Position numbers and translations under genes: made by a program. A DNA stretch of 64,000 bases, taken from Aquila chrysaetos chrysaetos (taxonomy: Eukaryota; Chordata; Aves; Accipitriformes; Accipitridae). Under the pieces are notes generated by a model that saw only the letters and a list, made by a program, of their open reading frames with translations, made no database searches and was not told where the DNA came from. The DNA lies in contig NC_044029.1 of NCBI RefSeq assembly GCF_900496995.4, forward strand, positions 15,934,001 through 15,998,000, given 5' to 3'. Positions 1 to 14,600 of the stretch are shown in pieces; position 1 is the first letter of the stretch, and each line of letters begins with the position of its first letter.

Positions 1-604
1 CATCACTGAAATAACCAGCTGCTATTTGGAGAGAACCATACTCTTAGAATTTCTGTAACTTACAGGGAAGACTTAATTCTTACGTTCCCACCTGCTTCAT
101 CAGTGGTCAAAGTGAAAACTACTCTCTTGCAAAAAAGCATTCACTCTGTAATATAGCTCAACCTTCTCTTCTGTCCTTAAGCTTGCTCCACTGTAATGTA
201 CTGTAAAACAAAGTGAAGATTATTCGCATCCATCACGTTAGGCTTTATGATAGTACATAAACACACACAAATCTCCCAACTACGAATACAAGTATTCTGT
301 TTACTTACCATTGTCACCTACTCCATTTACATATTTTAGCCTCACATTTCATGTTTATCATATCATTCTCACACCTGGCTTTACATCTATAAAACATTTT
401 AACACACTCTGAAAACTTAATGCAAAAGTTCTAAGATTAGTTTGACAATTAATTAGCACAACGGATTCTTAATTAGGAGGCCTGTATATTGCTGTAATTG
501 AAGTAGATGAGTTATACAGCAACATAAAATGCACCTAATTCACAGTGCTTTTTCTACCATATGGTTTCTCTCTCGAGTCATCCCATTCTTTTTCATGACA
601 TTTA
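1..604. other. Downstream flank of CAND1, no gene seen
   Basis: The stretch is AT-rich with no coding frame, RNA gene or classified repeat that I can recognise. It may hold the end of a longer CAND1 3' UTR. Confidence 0.5.
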
Positions 605-766
605 GATATGTTGGTACGTTTAATCTCATTTATTTCTACTTCTAGAAGACAATTGTTACATTAGTATGAAGAGTTTGGAGACAGAGAAAGCTACAATTTC
701 AAAAATTTCTACAGCATTAAAATTGTTACTACTGAATGAGTTCATAGATTTCTTCATTCAGGTCCT

Positions 767-772
767 TTTATT
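767..772 (-). promoter_or_regulatory. CAND1: Candidate distal poly(A) signal AATAAA
   Basis: The plus strand reads TTTATT, giving the canonical AATAAA on the CAND1 strand about 1.68 kb after the stop codon. A second AATAAA lies at 629-634. Usage is inferred only. Confidence 0.35.
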
Positions 773-2147
773 AAAGTAAAATGCACCAATATCTCCCCTG
801 CTTTTCCCAAGCTGCAAGCGCGTAAGGTGAAGAATTTGCCCCCGAAACACCAGTGCTCACAGGAAACTGTCTCTGAGGTCATAAAAACGTATGTTTGTTT
901 ACTCATGTAGCAGCTTATGCCAGGTATCCATGTAACAGGTTCCCAAAATATCAAACTAGCTAAAAAATACCAGTTAACTAGAGAAAAATCAAATTCAGAT
1001 CTGACTAAAAAAAAAAAAACAACTAAGCAATTGCATTAACCAAGTAATGACAAGTCTCAATCTGAGGCAGTGGTTCCCCATCTTTTGCTATTAAATTCCC
1101 AAATCCAGTTCATTGCGGGACTGCCAGCTATCACCTTCTGGTCCACTTCTAGATTACTTCAGCATATTCATGGCAGATTTTTTTCTTGTATCTGTTTGCT
1201 TTCTATCTTGCTCCAGTCTGATGACCATTCCCTGTTTCCTATCTCACCAGAATACTGTATGACACTTGCAGCACTGCAACCTACTGGTGGTTCCATGTGC
1301 CAGAAAACATTCTGACAGGCACAAAATGATGGTCTGGCAATACTTGTCTAAGGTAACACCATATATTAGTGTTACCCTTTTGTTAACCCTTAACAAAAGC
1401 TGTTGGATGAAGAATAGGAGGTAGCAGCCACTGAAGAAACTTCCTTTCATACTTTTATAACAAAAACAAAGTTGAATCCAGAGCTTAGGAGCCACTGAGC
1501 AGCTATTGTTGTTCTCTGCTCATTTTACCTCCATCTCATCCTATTTCCCTCCGATCTTCAGTTTGTCCACCTTAATTCCAGGGGATCCAGCCTTTGGGAA
1601 TGAAAAACCATGAAAACTGCAGGAATTGTCATATTTACTGTAAGAACATCTGCAGGGTCATACCACCGGCATTTAAAAAAGCCAGGTTAAGACAACCAAC
1701 CTTCGTTCATCCCTTTCTGTATGAATGGTCTGTATGTCAAAATACCTGAAAACTGCACTGATACAGTAGAACTTACTTTAACTTGCATTACGAATAAACT
1801 GCACATGCTGTTTTACAGACAATATATATTTGTAAACTTGCTCATGCAAAATTAGTGTGCACAACAGGGGTATTTGTTTTCTAATCCCCACACCTTTAAA
1901 AATGACATTTATGTCTGCTTTTTTCGAACTGTGCCCAAATCCTCTCTTTAATATAATAAATCTTACACAGAATTCATCTGCCAGCCAAACCAATTTATGA
2001 AGCTGAAACAAAAAAGAATAAAAAGTTATACAAAAACATGGTGCACCTGGATGCTTGATTCCCACCTCCCCCCCTTTTTTGTTTACAAGTAGAAAGAGTG
2101 AATAAAAGAAAAAAAAAAAAAAAATCATGGTCACAAAATTTTGACAT

Positions 2148-2153
2148 TTTAAT
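2148..2153 (-). promoter_or_regulatory. CAND1: Candidate proximal poly(A) signal ATTAAA
   Basis: The plus strand reads TTTAAT, giving ATTAAA on the CAND1 strand about 300 nt after the stop, with a long U run about 25-40 nt further on that could serve as the downstream element. Confidence 0.35.
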
Positions 2154-2454
2154 CCTAAACATTACAGGGCAAATGGATGCTGGAACCTATTTCCATACAC
2201 TATGTGTCAACTTTTTGATTCCCAAATGTGGCCAAATCCACTAAAACGAGAGTGGTTAACAAACTCTGGATTATGGAAATACATTTCTGGAATAAATGCT
2301 AGAAAAGCAACAATGGGAAAAGCCAACTGTCTCCATAAAGGTAAATAAAGTGGAACAATGTGTAGATTAGATACTTTTTCTGTTTCTTACTCATAACCTG
2401 TCAATTCAGTGCATCATATGGTTCAACATAATGGTCCCCATTTTGGACAAACGT

Positions 2455-2679
2455 CTAAGTAGTGTCCATTGATTCCAAGTTAGTGGATGATGAATCTTTT
2501 TGGATACTTTCAAAGATGGCTGCCAGCTCAGGGTTAGAGCTTATCTGTGACTGAAATTCACTCATTAATGGACTCTTCTCTGCTTCTGGAATGGTTAGAA
2601 GCGCTGCTACTGCCCTCATAGCAGAACGTTTCAGTTCATCTTGCTTTTCAAACTCCTGTTTCACCGAGTTTGCCTTTAC
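2455..2679 (-). CDS. CAND1: CAND1 exon 15, C-terminal end and stop (residues 1157-1230)
   Basis: The 225 nt include the stop and encode [20 protein letters not shown] through NLESMDTT, then TAG at 2457-2455. The acceptor is TTCCCTAG|GTA. The 3' UTR follows in the same exon. Confidence 0.97.
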   Translation of the reverse strand, partial: VKANSVKQEFEKQDELKRSAMRAVAALLTIPEAEKSPLMSEFQSQISSNPELAAIFESIQKDSSSTNLESMDTT

Positions 2680-5600
2680 CTAGGGAAAAAATGAAAGTAT
2701 GTTTGAAACTTTTGCTTAACCCTGCCTCTACACCCACCTAAAAAAAAAAAAAAAAAAAAAAAGTATCTTACAAAAACTTATTTCCTTCCATACTACCGTT
2801 TTGCACAGCTTACAAAATGGCCCAAGCTCTTAACAAACCCCCGACCAAACAAACAAATAAAAAAAAAATCCCCAAACATCTACTTTAGCAGACTTTTTAC
2901 CAGCAGTTTACAAATAGACCAAAACTTGAATTCTGTGAGGTAAGCAGTAAAAGGTTGTAAGCTACCAAGCCAATTACCAAATCAAAACAATTATAGCAGC
3001 CAACCTCTAGCTGGTAAGGTCAGTAAACAACATTAAACTGCTACTATCACAGTACTTGCAGCTTCCACAGAATAGAACTTTTTTAAAAAGATGACCTCCA
3101 TTAGAATAACTGCTTAACCTTCTATTGTAATTCTCAAAGATGTTTCAGTGATACAAACATTATCAATAAAAGCAGTCAAATATCTTGATGTGAAATATAA
3201 CAGACTACAGTAATGGAAAAGCAAAGTAAATCAGGCATTAGATGACTGCAGAGCATGCAGGTGGATCAATACAAGAGCAGGAATGGAAGGAGACTATGCC
3301 AAGACCCAAGAATCTTGTAATATAAGTGATGAAGGGGAAAAAAAACCCCAACAAAAAACAACAACAAAACCAGGACTATTTTACACTGCCTCCATCCTTC
3401 ATCACCCAAATGTTCGTCTGAAACAACGTAATCATTAGAAGTCAGAAAAACTCAGTATTCCAGTTCCACTATGAAGTGAGACAAGTTGCCCAAGTGACAG
3501 CTAAATTTTTAAGAAACAAAAGAAATGGCATCAAAGAATCAGAGGATTTTTAAAAAGAAGCTAACAAGTCTACCCCTCCATTTGTAATAAATTTAATACA
3601 GGTATAAAGGCCCACATATTTATATTATTCTGCCTACTGCAGCTTATCAACTATAACTCAGGAAACGTGCAGCAGTACAGAAGTATTCTTCATAGGCGAG
3701 TTCATTTATATTTCTATAAGACAACACAAAATAATTAACTTAACTAAGTTTAAATTTAAATACCTTAGTTGTACACGTAGCACGCAAAGGTTCAACAAGC
3801 CTATCCAACCTCTGCAGCACTGCGCTTGGACAAAGGGTAGACAGTCTCACCAACATTAAAAAGGTTAGCATCTAGGTTGAGAAAGAAAAAATTCAACAAT
3901 TAGTTATGCTCAGCACATATATGGAGATGTATTTCCTACAATGCTGTGTAAGCTTTTTAACAGCAACACTTTAATGAAAATGGCAAATATACTGAAGTAC
4001 TTAAGCATATGAAGCAATATTTTTACCATTTCAGTCTATTCACTATTTAAAATATTTTGACGAAGTCACTGCTTACACAGAGAAAAATGACAGCTAACCT
4101 TAATATCATAGTGATCCTTCAGGCCATCTTCAACATGGTTTAAGAATTCAAATATATCTAGTCTATCCAAACAGCTATCCAAAAGAGTATACATGCACTC
4201 AAAAGCTGCTTTCCTTATGTCCAACCCATCATCAACTGTATGCTTAAATGGTCCCATTTCCACCTGTCAGCAAATAAAGAACAAAGTTATGAAGTAATAT
4301 ATTTAGAAAAACAAAGAATCTACTTGCATATATTTAGCACTGTTTTCTTAGTTAACATACCTCTCTGATTAATTCCTTTCTGACTTTTGTTTCATTGTAA
4401 AGATGAGGAAGCACAGTATCTAAGAGGTCCCTTATTAATGATGGTTTATTGTGTGCAGCTGAGTTAAATGTCACTAGGGCTACTCTCCTGACATTGAGAT
4501 CTGGGTCCTCCAACGTTTTCAGAAAATCACCTGAAATCATGTACAGAAATAAATCAACCTATGAGGATCTTTTTCATTTGCTACTTTAAAAATATCTTTG
4601 CTTAGTTTTAACCTTTCAAAAGGATGTATTTAGTGCAGGAGTTATTTTCATCTAACAGAGACAAATACCTGGTATTTTAGCATGATTACACAAATAAATC
4701 TATTAATTATAATCATATGAAAAGTATTAATATAATTGATATATAGTATTTCATATATAATGAAACAGAAGTAGAAAAACCGCCATCAAAAAAATGGCCA
4801 TTTAATTATATTTCAACTTTTTTCTAAAGGTATAGCATATAAACTAATGAAAATTATATTTAACCTTTCCTTTTCTCCATTAAAAGTCTCTCAGAATATG
4901 CATTAGAAAACTAATTTCAATTCTGCAGTTGAAGAATTAGAGAACACCCCTTAAGGAAACTATCAACATATTGATTTTTAATCCCTAAATTGGCCTATGC
5001 TGAGAGTTCCTGAATTAGCACAAAATAAGCCTACTCAGTATATATTAACATAGCAACACCTCTCTCATCCCACCCCACCCTTGTGCATTTTCAAATTTGA
5101 ATTTCTATAGTTCTACAACACAGCCTTGTTAAAATAAATGCCTGCAGCAATATATCATATTTTTCCTCAATGTTTGTGAAGTTTTACTAGCAACTTCCAT
5201 GAGGAGTGAAAATTTTAAAAGGAGAACAACAAGGTTTAAACATCAAAGTGACTTCTATACACACAAAAGAAACTGGTAACAAAACTAAAGATGGCCGAGA
5301 TTTTTTAAATACTAGATGCCAATAGTTTTTTGACTGAATAATCAATAAATATTTCCAGAAACCAAAGGGGCAGGGCAGCTTCAGTGACAGGGAAAACCCA
5401 CAAGCATAATCAATTCTTAAATATATTATTAAAAAAAAAAAAAAATTAAGCTTAGCAATGAAAATAACACATACGAACCGACTCCATTTCCCCATAAATA
5501 AAAACCTTGCTCTCCACAAAACTGTATGTTTTTAAAGATTAATCTTTTTCCCCCTGTTAGGTTTAGCAGTATACATAATTTTTTACAGATCTTTACACCT

Positions 5601-8600
5601 GTAATTAATCCACTATAAAACATTCACCATAGCATATTAAACAAATCCACAATACTTTGTCATACAAATGAGAAAAGATCAAAAAGCCACAGCATTGCAA
5701 AGCTCTTTATCATACTGATGTTACACTGAAAGCTCCGATTACCTTATCCCTGTAGAAATATACAGGCTTCCAAATGCTTTCAGACCACAAGCATTATAGA
5801 ATCCTAAGGACCTAAATTTACAATTCACCACCTGGTAATACTCAAAATTCACATGTGCATACATATTTTAAGTGACTGAATGTCAAATATTTCCAAGACT
5901 TCTGGGTAAAGACAATTCCTTACTACATCAAACTGGTATAATTTGGCAAGAGCATAGGAAAGGAAATCAGCTTTTGGGTCCCACCTTCCTAAAAGCCCTA
6001 GATTTTCGTACTGCCCATCACAGCTTCAATCCATGTAATTTTAAATCATACAACTTTTACTGCTCAGAATTCAAACAAACTAGGATTAACAGAAATAACT
6101 GGCTATTATGGAAACATTTTATAACTGTTCCAACAGTTATCATTAGCATCTAATTCTAGTACCTGTAAAATATTTTCTTCTGAAAACAAAAAGAACAAAT
6201 TTTAAATGCAATTCTATTACCAGAAAACATAGAAGCTGTCAGTAAAAGTAAACAACTTACCTATGCAGTTCTTCAAGAGTGGGTCTATGGGTTGTGGATG
6301 ATCAGAAATAGTGAACTTAACAGCAGTAACCACTGAACTTCGAGCATATGAGGACCCTAATATGAAACAAAAGTGGAACTATGTAGCATTAAAACAGTAC
6401 AACTACAGAATCTAAATCATACTCAGTGCCATTCTTTTTAAACTTCTAATACTCTTAAGAACACTAAACAAGAAATGTTATTTATTACTAGCAATGCAAT
6501 ATGTAACTCAAGTAAACTTATGGAGAAAACATTTTAAATGGGGGAAAAATATTATAACATTTGTAATAAGCATTTAATCTTATCTGCTACAGAAAATTCG
6601 AGTAATAAGCCTATTAGAACAGTTTTTGTTTTTATGATCACACATAGGCCTACAAATAACTCTCCTCTTTAAAGCAGAAGCACATGAAGAAAACATGTGA
6701 ATACAGTTCGTGATATGAAACTGATCCATGAATTATGCATAATGATCCTTCCCAATCCTTAAAAATTTCAGAATTCTTATCTGAAAATTAAGAATGTTGT
6801 AATTTACATCAAAAGGTCAACATGGTGCAATTGGTTTGTCAGTTTGTTCCTTTGTCATCCATGCCCCTTCCCCTTTAAGTTTATAGCTCTTTATAGTTAA
6901 ACATCACAACATTAATTGAAATATCACAGTCTGAAAGCAGAACATAAAAGTAATTCGTGTTATATATGACTAACAACTTCTAGTAAAAATGGAACTATCT
7001 AAGCTTCACATGGGGGGGGGGGGGGGAGGAGCAAAACTTCCAAGAATATCACAAAATTTAAGCAAATAATTTGCTAAACTAGATCAATCTATTAATAGAT
7101 AGCATAAGGCCATTTGCTACAATACATACATGAGTTACTACTACTCACCTGATGCCAAGTATCCCTTGAGTCGTGGAAGCAGAGTCTCTGGGTCTATTAA
7201 CGTAAGCTTGCCCAAGCATTCAGCAACAACGTTCCTTGTACCCTCTTCTGCACATTCGCAGTGTTTCAGGAGTAAGGCCCAGATGTTCTCAACATACGGT
7301 TTGAGACCAATCACTGATGCAGAGCTAATTATTTCTTTCAAGGAATGAAGAAGAAGGTATTGCCTCTTAGGTTGACTGGTTATTTCTTGTAAGACAAATG
7401 GCAGATACTCAGGAAGATTGCCAACACTAATACTGCCTAATGCGTAAGATGCCGCTGATTTGACTTCCTCACTAGGAGAAGAGAACGCTTCTAATATTAC
7501 AGACTTCAGCTCAATTTGTCCACTTAAGTCAATGTGATGCCCAACTTCCCCAAGAGAAAGCAAAGCCAAAAGCCGAATGGAATCTGTGGACCTTGAGTTC
7601 TTGACATCTTGAATGAACTGACCTACAACAGCCGGTCCTTCCTTAGGGCAGGCTCGAGTAAGGGCAGCAACACATTTGGCAATGGAATAGTAAGACTGCT
7701 TGTGAGTAAGTGCTGTGCTCTGCGAGTACACTGGACCCGTTAACATGCGCAGTAAATCCATATAGCCTAAGTTATTTGTACCAGTCACAACCAAAGCTTG
7801 GAAAAATTCTAGCATGGCACTAAGTGCTCCACCCTGAAGCAGAGGTGATCTCACCAGCCCAATAAGTTCATTGAGAATGGACCCACTAATCTTTGACAGG
7901 GAGGAAGGATATACTTTAGCCAGCGTTGTCAGAAAACTGATGGCCATCTGTGATACATGCATATCACTTTCACTAATCAGAGGTGGAAGCTCATCCAGGA
8001 CAGCATCAATCATGGCAGCTGTCAAGCTGTCACTGTAATTCTTAATTAAAATATCTAGAGCAGAAAGAGTGCCCAGTTTCAAAGCTCGTTGGTTCTTTCT
8101 CAAAAAAGAAGCAAGAATAGGAACTCCTTCCCCAAGGATTGGTCTCAAATCTATCTTCAGAGGAGAACCAGCAATCAATGTCATGGCCTTCACTGTAGTT
8201 AACCGAGTGATCTCATTCTTCAGTCTCTCTAGGAAGATCTGAAGTGTACTAGGCAGGTCTGTGCCTAGGCTGTCACCAAGGCTACAAATGATTTGACCCA
8301 TGCAAGATATTGCCCTTTCTTTCACCTCCTGATCAATGTCAGCAGCCTTTAATCTCTTGATTGTACAAGTAAACAAATCTTTGATGTAAGGAGTAGCATC
8401 AAAGGAAGAAGGCTGGTCTAAAGGACGAATGACCTTCACAAGTTGTTGGGTAACCAAAAGTGCCTCTGATGTTATCTTGTAAAATGGATCTCCAACACAA
8501 GCTACAACTGGAGGTACCAATGCTTGAACATGAGGATGAAAGACTTGGGGAGAATGATTGCAGAGGATCACATACAAACAGGACAAAGCATCTATCTTCA

Positions 8601-11600
8601 GATTAGAAGAACTTGATTTGTCATTCAGTGAAAAAATTATTCCTGGAAGAAAAAAAGAAAAATGTATTTTTAGGTTAGGTATTTATATTCTGTTAGAACA
8701 CCTCAAAATTTCTCAACTAAGGCAGGTATACTCAATTTATGTTTTCCTGCTCCCAGCCTTTCTTGAATGCTTCCAAGCCCCTTTCACCATTTTATTCAAT
8801 CAATTAGTTTTCAAGCTTCCTCTACAGAGAGGACATGGGCCATTTGATCATTTGTGATGTATTTTCTTAATTATAAAGGGATTCTGAACCTTTAACTTTT
8901 CCAAACTTACTTTTCCTTGTTACTTCAAAATTCAACACTTTAGGTCCCAAAAGCTAAAATATGGACAATATTTCACTCTGTTGAGATGAGAAATAAGGCA
9001 GTTTGATCTTGCAATTAAGAAGCAAATTAACTCTTTTATACAGAAGAAAAAAAAATCTCAATCTTAGAGCCAACCCTTGTTTTCAAGATTAATGCAAATA
9101 CATCACTAAAATATTTATATGGATCCACACAGTAGCTGATTATTTTACCAATTTCTTTAAATAGAAGCAACACTTCAAAGCTTTTGCAAAAAGCACAGTC
9201 ACGATTGTAAGACTTCAAAATTTCACATCCAATTTACTAATATATCTTTAAATTAATAATATGTTTCTCATACCTGGTACAAGTACAGGAATATGTTGTG
9301 TTAGAGCTCCAGGTAATACATTTACTAGCTCAGTCAGCATGTTAAAGCAACACTGACGAGTCTTCACACTTTTCTCCTTCATCTGTTTGTGCAAGGCTTT
9401 AACTATGTTGGGGACCTGTAATCATCACACATCTGTTAGTTAATTCAATAGCTGACATTTCTTTCATCTTTGATCACTGCGGGGATATAAAGAAAGATGT
9501 GCGTCCTACCCCTCTGATTTCTCTACACAACAGAGAAGTTATATAAACACTGGGAAATGAAGATTCAAAACAATTGCTATCCCCCAAAAAAACGTAGTTT
9601 AACTTTAAAAGGTGAGCTGAAACAAAGCAAAACTAGATTTGCATTAATAAAACTGTAGAGAGCAACAATGGAGAAGTCACCCAAATAATTCACTTAGAAA
9701 AAGTTTTTCAGCACTATCCTTCTTATTCTGCAAATAAAATGTTGTAGCAAATCAAGTTTTATCTTGATCACTAGAGCTGACATCTGCATTACAGAATGCA
9801 CAAAATAGTTATTTTGCTTTGGTAATTTGGCTGAACTACATAGGACATTCCACTTTTACAGGTGATGGTAAACAACTTAAATCAGATAAGCACATTTGTA
9901 TGAGTTGGTAATTTCAGTTTCCAAGACTGCTGTACTTTTCCGGGCCAGTTTACCTGGCTTGCTCTCTATGTTAGTACTACAGTAATAAACTGTAATCTGT
10001 GTACGAAGAAAGTATGATATGGCACATTTCAAGAACTATCCTTATGAACAGGGCACAACTTCAGTGAGTCTTCTCAAAGGTAACAAAAATCTTGAACAAA
10101 TAACCTGACTCTGAAGCATTGTCAAAGGTGTCTCTCCTTGTTCCATTGCATCAGGATCACAAAGCCAACTTTGCACAGGTCGAGTTTGTTTTAAAAGAGA
10201 AAGATATGCATGAAAAACATCTGCTTTAACATTCTCTTCACGTTCTTTGAATCTGGCTATTAAAGCAGGAGATACAGTTTTGTAGAATTCTGGAAGCATT
10301 TCATGTCGTGTGCTAACCACTGCATCCAGACATTTAGCAGCTGCGCGCCTCACTTTCCAGCTCATGTCATCATCATCACTATATTCATCATCGCTCCCTT
10401 GAAAAAATAAATTATGCATATGTTCAAGTCTAGACAATCAAAGCATCAAGTTTTATTTTAAACAATTAATAAGAACACACTTGGGCTCTCTGCGTAAGGC
10501 ATACCGAAGAAATACGTTCAGAAGTATGTTAAAAACCATACATAAAAAGCCTTCTGAACTGCCTAAATCATAAATCTAATTATTTTCTCTGACTATTTTT
10601 TCACAATAGTCTTACACATGTATTAATCTAAACTGCAAAGAGGACAAGGCGGTTCCCATCATGCTTACAGCCTGACTACTGATTTAAAGCCTATTCCTCT
10701 TTATTCGTGACATAAGCGACAATGCAACAACAATTACTAGCTGATCAAGATTCAACAAAATACTGTTTGTTTCTTTCTAGGAGTAAATCAAACCATATTT
10801 TGCCCCCAAAAATGACAACAAAAAATATACAATAAGCAATACAAATTGACTTTTTACGCACTAAAGCAACAACTATGCAGCTCGTTCGTTCTTACAGTAA
10901 TGAGAATGTTATGCTCTGGGTTCAGATTACTTGTGTGTCCAAGTTTTCATAAAGCTTACATATGGCAAGGTATTGCCACCATATTAACAATAAACACCTT
11001 ATCTCTTTCAGTCTAAAACATTTTTTTATCCTATGAGTATTTTGCAATTTTCAATCTATTCTACTTTTATGCATTAGGTAACAAAATATTACACTGGAAA
11101 GTAGCGAGAAGCCTTTCCCATGCAGAATACGTATTTTCAATTCATTAACTGATGTTCTTCTCACTTATATCATCCTACATGCTTCTGCCTTTTTCCACTT
11201 TTCAAGTATTACTTTAAAATATTTGTCTTGTACTTTATGTTCACCCTTGGAATTACTTATCTCCAGCAACAACATCCTATGCTTTTATTCCAAGAAATCA
11301 GTTCATAAGGTATGTTTAAAAACAGTACGAAAATTGAATACAGAAGTATACAAGTTATTCAAATGCTGGTACTTGGTAGCAATACCACCCATATCAATTT
11401 TCTCAGATAAGCGCAGGTCCACAAGCTCTTCCTCTCCCCCAAACCAAAAAGAGAATGTACCTTGATCATCATCATCACCACCATCAGCATCCATAGCATT
11501 TTCGTCTTCATCTTCATCATCATAATTGTAATTAGGATCATAGGTAAGATATTTAAGACAAATGTTTATAATAGTAGATACATGAGGATAAACTTCTTTA

Positions 11601-14600
11601 GGACATCTGCATAATACAAAAATATGATCAATGTCAAATTACTTTGAAGAATTAAAATATTTCTAAAAGACTTTATGCCACATACTGTACTTTGGAGACA
11701 TTAGCCAAACCAAGTATCATCAGTGCATTCATCTGAATTACAGAAATTCAGAAAGGAATGTCAGAAAGGGCAATGCTACTATGTGACTGGATCTGCTAGA
11801 CTGGAAGGCTGCAGAGGACCAAGACATGCCTTTGGATATCAATTTTTTTTGTCACCACCATTGGACAACAAGTATTACTAGAATACTTCCCCCCTGCTGT
11901 TTGCATAAGTGGTAATGGCACAGTAGAAAGTTCCTAAACTACAGACATAACACAATGCTTAACAATTAAGTTACAAGATAGTTATAGGAACAGTTCCAGC
12001 TCAAAGCTTGCAAAAATATTTTGTCCCAAGGAGACTGTCTCTTGACAGCTTACAACCAAATGGCTCACTATTGGATCTTAAGAAGGCCTGAAATAGGTAC
12101 TCGAGAATAACTTACCTCCTAACAAAGGATTCAAAGGCTTGAATGCAATACTCTCGTAGTTCATCATCATCTACATTACAAAACTTTACAACCAAAGGAA
12201 TTATTTTCTCGAGATATTCACCTGGTAAGAGAAAAAAATTAGGAAAGTAATTACTCTCATCTAAAAACTTTCAAAGTTACAGATAATTTATATATTTTTC
12301 TTACCTATTCTATGACCTGCTTGCCTACTGATAGCAGCAATACACTGTATATAGGTCCTAGTTGTTGACATGGAATCATTTTTAGACAGCTCTGTCAACA
12401 GATGTTCAATGAGGTCAACAAAAACCATATTGCCACAACTCATAACCAGGTGACCAAGAGCAATGATGGTTCTTTTCCTCACAGCAAGTCTGGGGCTAGT
12501 CAGCTGGGGGAGCAGACAGGTCAGAATTGAAGGATGGAAGTTAACAAGCAGTCCTCCTTGCCTTAAAACAGACAAAACACAAACTCAAACCAATTGAATC
12601 TAGATAACTTTGTTCATATACTGTACAACAATTCCTTTAAATATTACCAAAACGTCACAAAGATTCTAATTAAGTCTTTAAATGTAAGCTTTTGGAAAGT
12701 CTAAAAAAAAGAAATCCGTTTAAAATACACACTCAAAGCAATAAACATTAAAATAAGCTTAAAACTACAGTTCTCACAAGATTAAATAATAGCCTATCTA
12801 TCCATCAACTTATCTTCAGTACATTCACTTTTTTTCTACATGAAGTTTCACCTATACTTAATACCTTACCATGGTATTTCACATAAAGTAATTTAAATTT
12901 AACATTTGGAAAATTAAAGTTCAAGCTTTAAGGAGTATTTATCAGCATTCACCACCATTTTGGAAGAGGGATGTTTACCTGCTCAGCATATCAGCCATGA
13001 TATCCAGCGCCTCCAGTTGAACAGACACATCTTCCTGCTTGGCTATAGCACTAGTGAGACGCCCTGTGATCTTTTTACAAACATTAGCTGCTAATGCAGA
13101 ACCTGAAAGCACAACAAAACCTCAGCATTTTCATAATTAAATAAAATAGTTTTTAACACAAGAGATCATGTTTGTGACTACAGAAAGCAACCTGATCTCA
13201 ACACAAAGAAGCTTTTCCAACCCAACAAAACAAGCTTGAACAGCCAGTTTGTTTGCTAATGTAATGTATGCTCTACATTAGAGCTGAAAGACTATCTATG
13301 TAGAAAAATACTGAGGAGGGGGCCCTCTTAATTGTCCCATAAGGTATATACAACAGAAAGGACACTGCTTTTGGCAGGGCAAGCAATGGAAAGTGAAGGC
13401 CAAGACAAGTCTAGAGCAATAAATGAAAAGACCATAGGTAAAAAATAAAGAAATAAACTAAAAGGAAAGAGGAAGCACAGAAGTAGATAGGGCCACCTCT
13501 AAAGAACAGCTGTATAACAAAAAAAGCAAAATAAAATGATTTTGCACAGGAAGCTACTTAAATAATATGTACCTGAAATACTGCTGAAACATTTGAGAAA
13601 GGGGAAAAAAAAAACGTATACCCAAAGTATTTTAAAATTAAAGTAAAAATGTCTTTATCATAACTCCACAGTTCCCCCTTCCCCCAGCTGTCTAACATTG
13701 TTCAGAGTAACTATGAGAAGAGAAGAAACTAATGTCATGGTAACAGCTACCCAATGGCTAGTGCTCATCTTCATTTGCATGAAGTTTTTTTAATCACACT
13801 TTGGGAATTTCGATGTGAAATTAATACCATTCCAACCTATATTAAATCTGGTTTATATATATTTATGGCTTATTCTTAACTCTATGACTAAAACTAAACA
13901 TAACAATTGGACAGTCAAATGCATTACCATAGAGGTTAAGAAAAAAGACAACAATCTATGTTGGAGTGGAGAGCAAGAAATAACACCTAGGTTCCTTTTG
14001 TATTAGGAATACTAATTATATTGAAAGATTTTGCTACATTTTTGTTTGAGCTTTACCTCCACCCCAAAATCTCCTTTTGCTTTGTGTAGGCGAATAAAAG
14101 CTTAAACTGATTTACTTAAAATTAGTTATTTATTTAAAGTTTATGCATCTCACTACTACTTAACAAACGCAAGACTTGCATCTGGACTTTCAATAAAGGA
14201 TGTTAAAGTCAGAGCTTTTTTTTTTTTTTAAAGAAACCTTAGTCTCTAAAAACTGCATTTCCAAAGCCTTTTTAAGCACTTCTCTATTCTCATTCATATC
14301 TTACACTATGATATCTGCAAAGCACTTGAATAAAAAGTAATGCCATTAACTGCTGTGCTGTTCATCATTACTATCTCTTTTGGAGGAAAGACTGCCTTCA
14401 TTTAAAACTGCAGGTAAGTATTTCAGTAATTTAACAGGGGATTGTTAAAAACACAAGGTACTTCCCAAAACACTTACTAGAAACCGAGACAATAAATCGG
14501 ATCATTAAAGAAAGATAGCCAAGTTATAATCAATTTTAAAGTACACTATCAATCAAAAAGCAAGATGAAATTTAGCTATTACCACAGCCTAGAAATGTTC

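Larger units (their letters stand above)
605..2454 (-). other. CAND1: Probable CAND1 3' UTR; true end uncertain
   Basis: This stretch follows the TAG with no coding signal. On the minus strand it has ATTAAA at 2148-2153 and 1947-1952, and AATAAA at 767-772 and 629-634. The first is followed within about 25 nt by a U-rich run (16 A on the plus strand, 2109-2124), so a short 3' UTR of about 330 nt is possible, with longer forms ending near 745 or 605. Which ends are used cannot be read from the sequence. Confidence 0.5.
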
